Source: Oreohelix idahoensis
Taxonomy: Eukaryota; Mollusca; Gastropoda; Stylommatophora; Oreohelicidae
Assembly: GCA_024509875.1 (NCBI GenBank)
Contig: JAMPIV010009912.1
Coordinates: 124,001-188,000 of the forward strand
Direction of reading: 5' to 3'
DNA: 64,000 nucleotides
Shown here: piece by piece, positions 62,101 through 64,000 of the stretch
Position numbering within the stretch: position 1 is the stretch's first letter
Layout: the number at the start of each line of letters is the position of its first letter
Translations under genes and position numbers: made by a program
The notes under the pieces: generated by a model
Told to the model about the DNA's origin: nothing
The model's database searches: none
What the model saw: only the letters and a program-made list of their open reading frames with translations

Positions 62101-62793
62101 TTTATAAACTATTTATATATCATGTATAAACTATTTATATATCATGTATAAACTATTTATACATAATGTATCAACTATTTATACATAATGTATCAACTAT
62201 TTATATATAATGTATCAACTATTTATATATCATGTATCAACTATTTATATATCATGTATCAACTATTTATATATCATGTATCAACTATTTATGTATAATG
62301 TATCAACTATTTATATATAATGTATCAACTATTTATATATAATGTATCAACTATTTATGTATAATGTATCAACTATTTATGTATAATGTATCAACTATTT
62401 ATATATCATGTATAAACTATTTATATATCATGTATAAACTATTTATATATCATGTATAAACTATTTATATATCATGTATAAACTATTTATATATCATGTA
62501 TAAACTATTTATATATAATGTATCAACTATTTATACATAATGTATCAACTATTTATATATAATGTATCAACTATTTATATATCATGTATCAGCTATTTAT
62601 ATATCATGTATCAACTATTTATATATCATGTATCAACTATTTATATATCATGTATCAACTATTTATATATCATGTATCAACTATTTATATATCATGTATA
62701 AACTATTTATATATAATGTATCAACTATTTATACATAATGTATCAACTATTTATATATCATGTATCAACTATTTATATATAATGTATCAACTA

Positions 62794-63212
62794 AAATAAC
62801 AAAATCATTGGAGAACAAGCTGAATACATTCGAGAACAAATGTCTTAGAAAACTCATGAATATCAGTTGGAAAGAATTCAAGACTAATCGACAAATAAGA
62901 GAAGACTCTAGGCAGAAATATGTCTCCGACTATATAAGGAAAAGACGATGGTCTTATATCGGTCATGTCCTACGAATGCAAAACAACAGAATACCACTAC
63001 AGGCGCTCACTTGGGTTCCTGAGGGTAAGAGGAAAAAAGGAAGACCAAAAGAAACACTCAGAAGAACAATAATAAGAGAAGGAAGAACGTTGGGCCTAAA
63101 TAATGTGCAAGAGCTAAGAGGAGTGGCGTCACAACGAACAACCTGGAGAGCACTGGTTTCTGCCTTATGCGCCGTGTTGGTGCTTAAAGAATTTATTATT
63201 ATTATTATTATT
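62794..63212 (+). mobile_element. second, shorter copy of the same LINE in the same satellite
   Basis: From AAAATAACAAAATCATTGGA on it is almost identical to the copy at 61432-62100 (a few substitutions, and one indel near the end: GCCGTGTTGGTGCTTAAAG versus GCCGTGTTTGGCGCTTAAAG). It ends in a longer (ATT)n tail. The 5' junction lies directly in a satellite unit. Confidence 0.88.
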
Positions 63213-63326
63213 ATCAACTATTTATATATCAAGTATCAACTATTTATATATCATGTATAAACTATTTATATATCATGATAACCTATTTATATATTATGGA
63301 TAACCTATTTATATATAGTGTATAAA

Positions 63327-63535
63327 TTTCTTCTTCTTCTTCCGTCCTTAGCCACCGACCGTCAAAGCAGTCAGTGGCCATTACGCCTAGTGGCGTCTTA
63401 GGGCAACAGCAGATAGGTTTTCTTTGCCATTGTTTCCCATCACGCCAATGGCGTCTTTAGGGCAATGGCAAATCAATCCATTTGCTGTTGTTTCCGTAAT
63501 CGAAGTGACTGGCAAACGGGTGATCAGCCCGTTGG
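63327..63535 (-). mobile_element. 3' end of a LINE, minus strand, in satellite
   Basis: The minus strand reads GGCCACTGACTGCTTTGACG, GTCGGTGGCTAAGGACGG and a (GAA)n tail, matching the 3' end of the LINE at 50290-50377. TAGTGTATAAA flanks both sides (about 63316-63326 and 63536-63546), a probable target duplication of 11 bp. A second GCGTCTTTAGGGCAA-type block shows an internal duplication. Confidence 0.75.
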
Positions 63536-63699
63536 TAGTGTATAAACTAGTTATATTTAATGTATAAACTATTTATATATAATGTATAAGCTATTTATAA
63601 ATCATGTATAACCTATTTATATATCATGTATAAACTATTTATACATCATGTATAAACTATTTATATATAATGTATAAACTATTTATATATAATGTATAA

Positions 63700-63945
63700 A
63701 GCGTAACAGACGCCGATTGGCTAAGCGGTTACAGCCCTTTCCTATCACAGGACAGTTGTCACGTTCCGGGAACGAAACCCGTTTATCCAGCTGTAAATGG
63801 GTACTTTACTCTGCTTGAGAGCTAGGAAAGGCAAAGGTTGTGAGGAAAGGAACTGGTCACTCCACCTCATAAAAAGCCGGACCTCGTATGGTGAAGTCTT
63901 TAACACTTGACTTCCCTACGACAGTATCTGATATGGGAACTAGAT
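63700..63945 (+). mobile_element. SINE family C copy
   Basis: The head GCCGATTGGCTAAGCGGTTA and the B-box-like GGAACGAAACCC are followed by CCAGCTGTAAATGGGTACTT, GGAACTGGTCACTCCA, AGCCGGACC and CTTCCCTACGACAGTATCTG. It is better preserved than 57225-57460. Confidence 0.7.
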
Positions 63946-64000
63946 TTACTTTTTTATACAGAGCAAATTACAAACTTGGTGATTCCAAATGACTTTGTCT

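Larger units (their letters stand above)
61045..63700 (+). repeat. 22-bp AT-rich satellite interrupted by three LINE pieces
   Basis: The unit is AACTATTTATATATCATGTAT plus A, with variants ATAATGTATC and GTATAATG. It occupies about 61045-61430, 62100-62793, 63210-63326 and 63536-63700. The variants form runs and alternate in a way that suggests higher-order copying. Each interruption is a LINE fragment. Confidence 0.9.

Overview
The window is animal genomic DNA, most likely from a mollusc (probably a gastropod). It has GT-AG introns with clean exon phases, no operons, tRNA-headed SINEs, several non-LTR retrotransposon (LINE) families whose C-terminal tails are common in molluscan genomes, Ty3/gypsy-type LTR elements, a Penelope-like element and Tc1/mariner-class DNA transposons. 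The molluscan assignment is inference; the eukaryotic nature is seen directly.

Region 1 (1-22083) is the 3' part of one plus-strand host gene. Nine exons can be joined by splice sites and phase (242-1121, 3697-3820, 4938-5027, 5281-5463, 8059-8157, 10724-10853, 18808-18863, 20563-20640/20644, 21999-22083 with the stop). They encode about 570 residues: a Ser/Thr/Asn-rich N-terminal stretch, then alpha-helical, leucine-rich, ARM/HEAT-like sequence. I do not recognise the family. The introns are packed with minisatellites (units of 53, ~40, 42, 62, 34, 36, 42 and 28 bp). Two arrays run into the 3' splice site of the next exon, and one 5' splice site reads GA instead of GT.

Region 2 (22084-36110) is intergenic: SINEs, a decayed DUF4817-type DNA transposon, a Penelope-like element with a candidate hammerhead ribozyme inserted in a LINE, a (TTCA)n array, a 2.2-kb 21-bp minisatellite, and LINE pieces including one with a 1.3-kb 36-bp array inside its reading frame.

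Region 3 (36111-46298) is a complete, young, minus-strand LTR retrotransposon with 2.4-kb LTRs, a CTCAG target duplication and pol order PR-IN-RT-RNaseH. This is the unusual Gmr1-like order, with integrase upstream of reverse transcriptase. Its gag carries one frameshift.

Region 4 (46299-55075) is a nest of elements: a decayed second Gmr1-like element split by a LINE with a 10-bp target duplication, and a gypsy-type element with identical 183-bp LTRs that has lost RT, RNase H and the integrase zinc domain, itself sitting in an older LINE fragment.

Region 5 (55076-64000) holds SINEs and LINE scraps, a cluster of six perfect TGACGTCA sites, the first coding exon (signal peptide) of a second plus-strand host gene at 60440-60492, and a 22-bp AT-rich satellite invaded by three LINE pieces. 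The recurring theme is tandem repeats born inside LINE coding tails and at splice sites.
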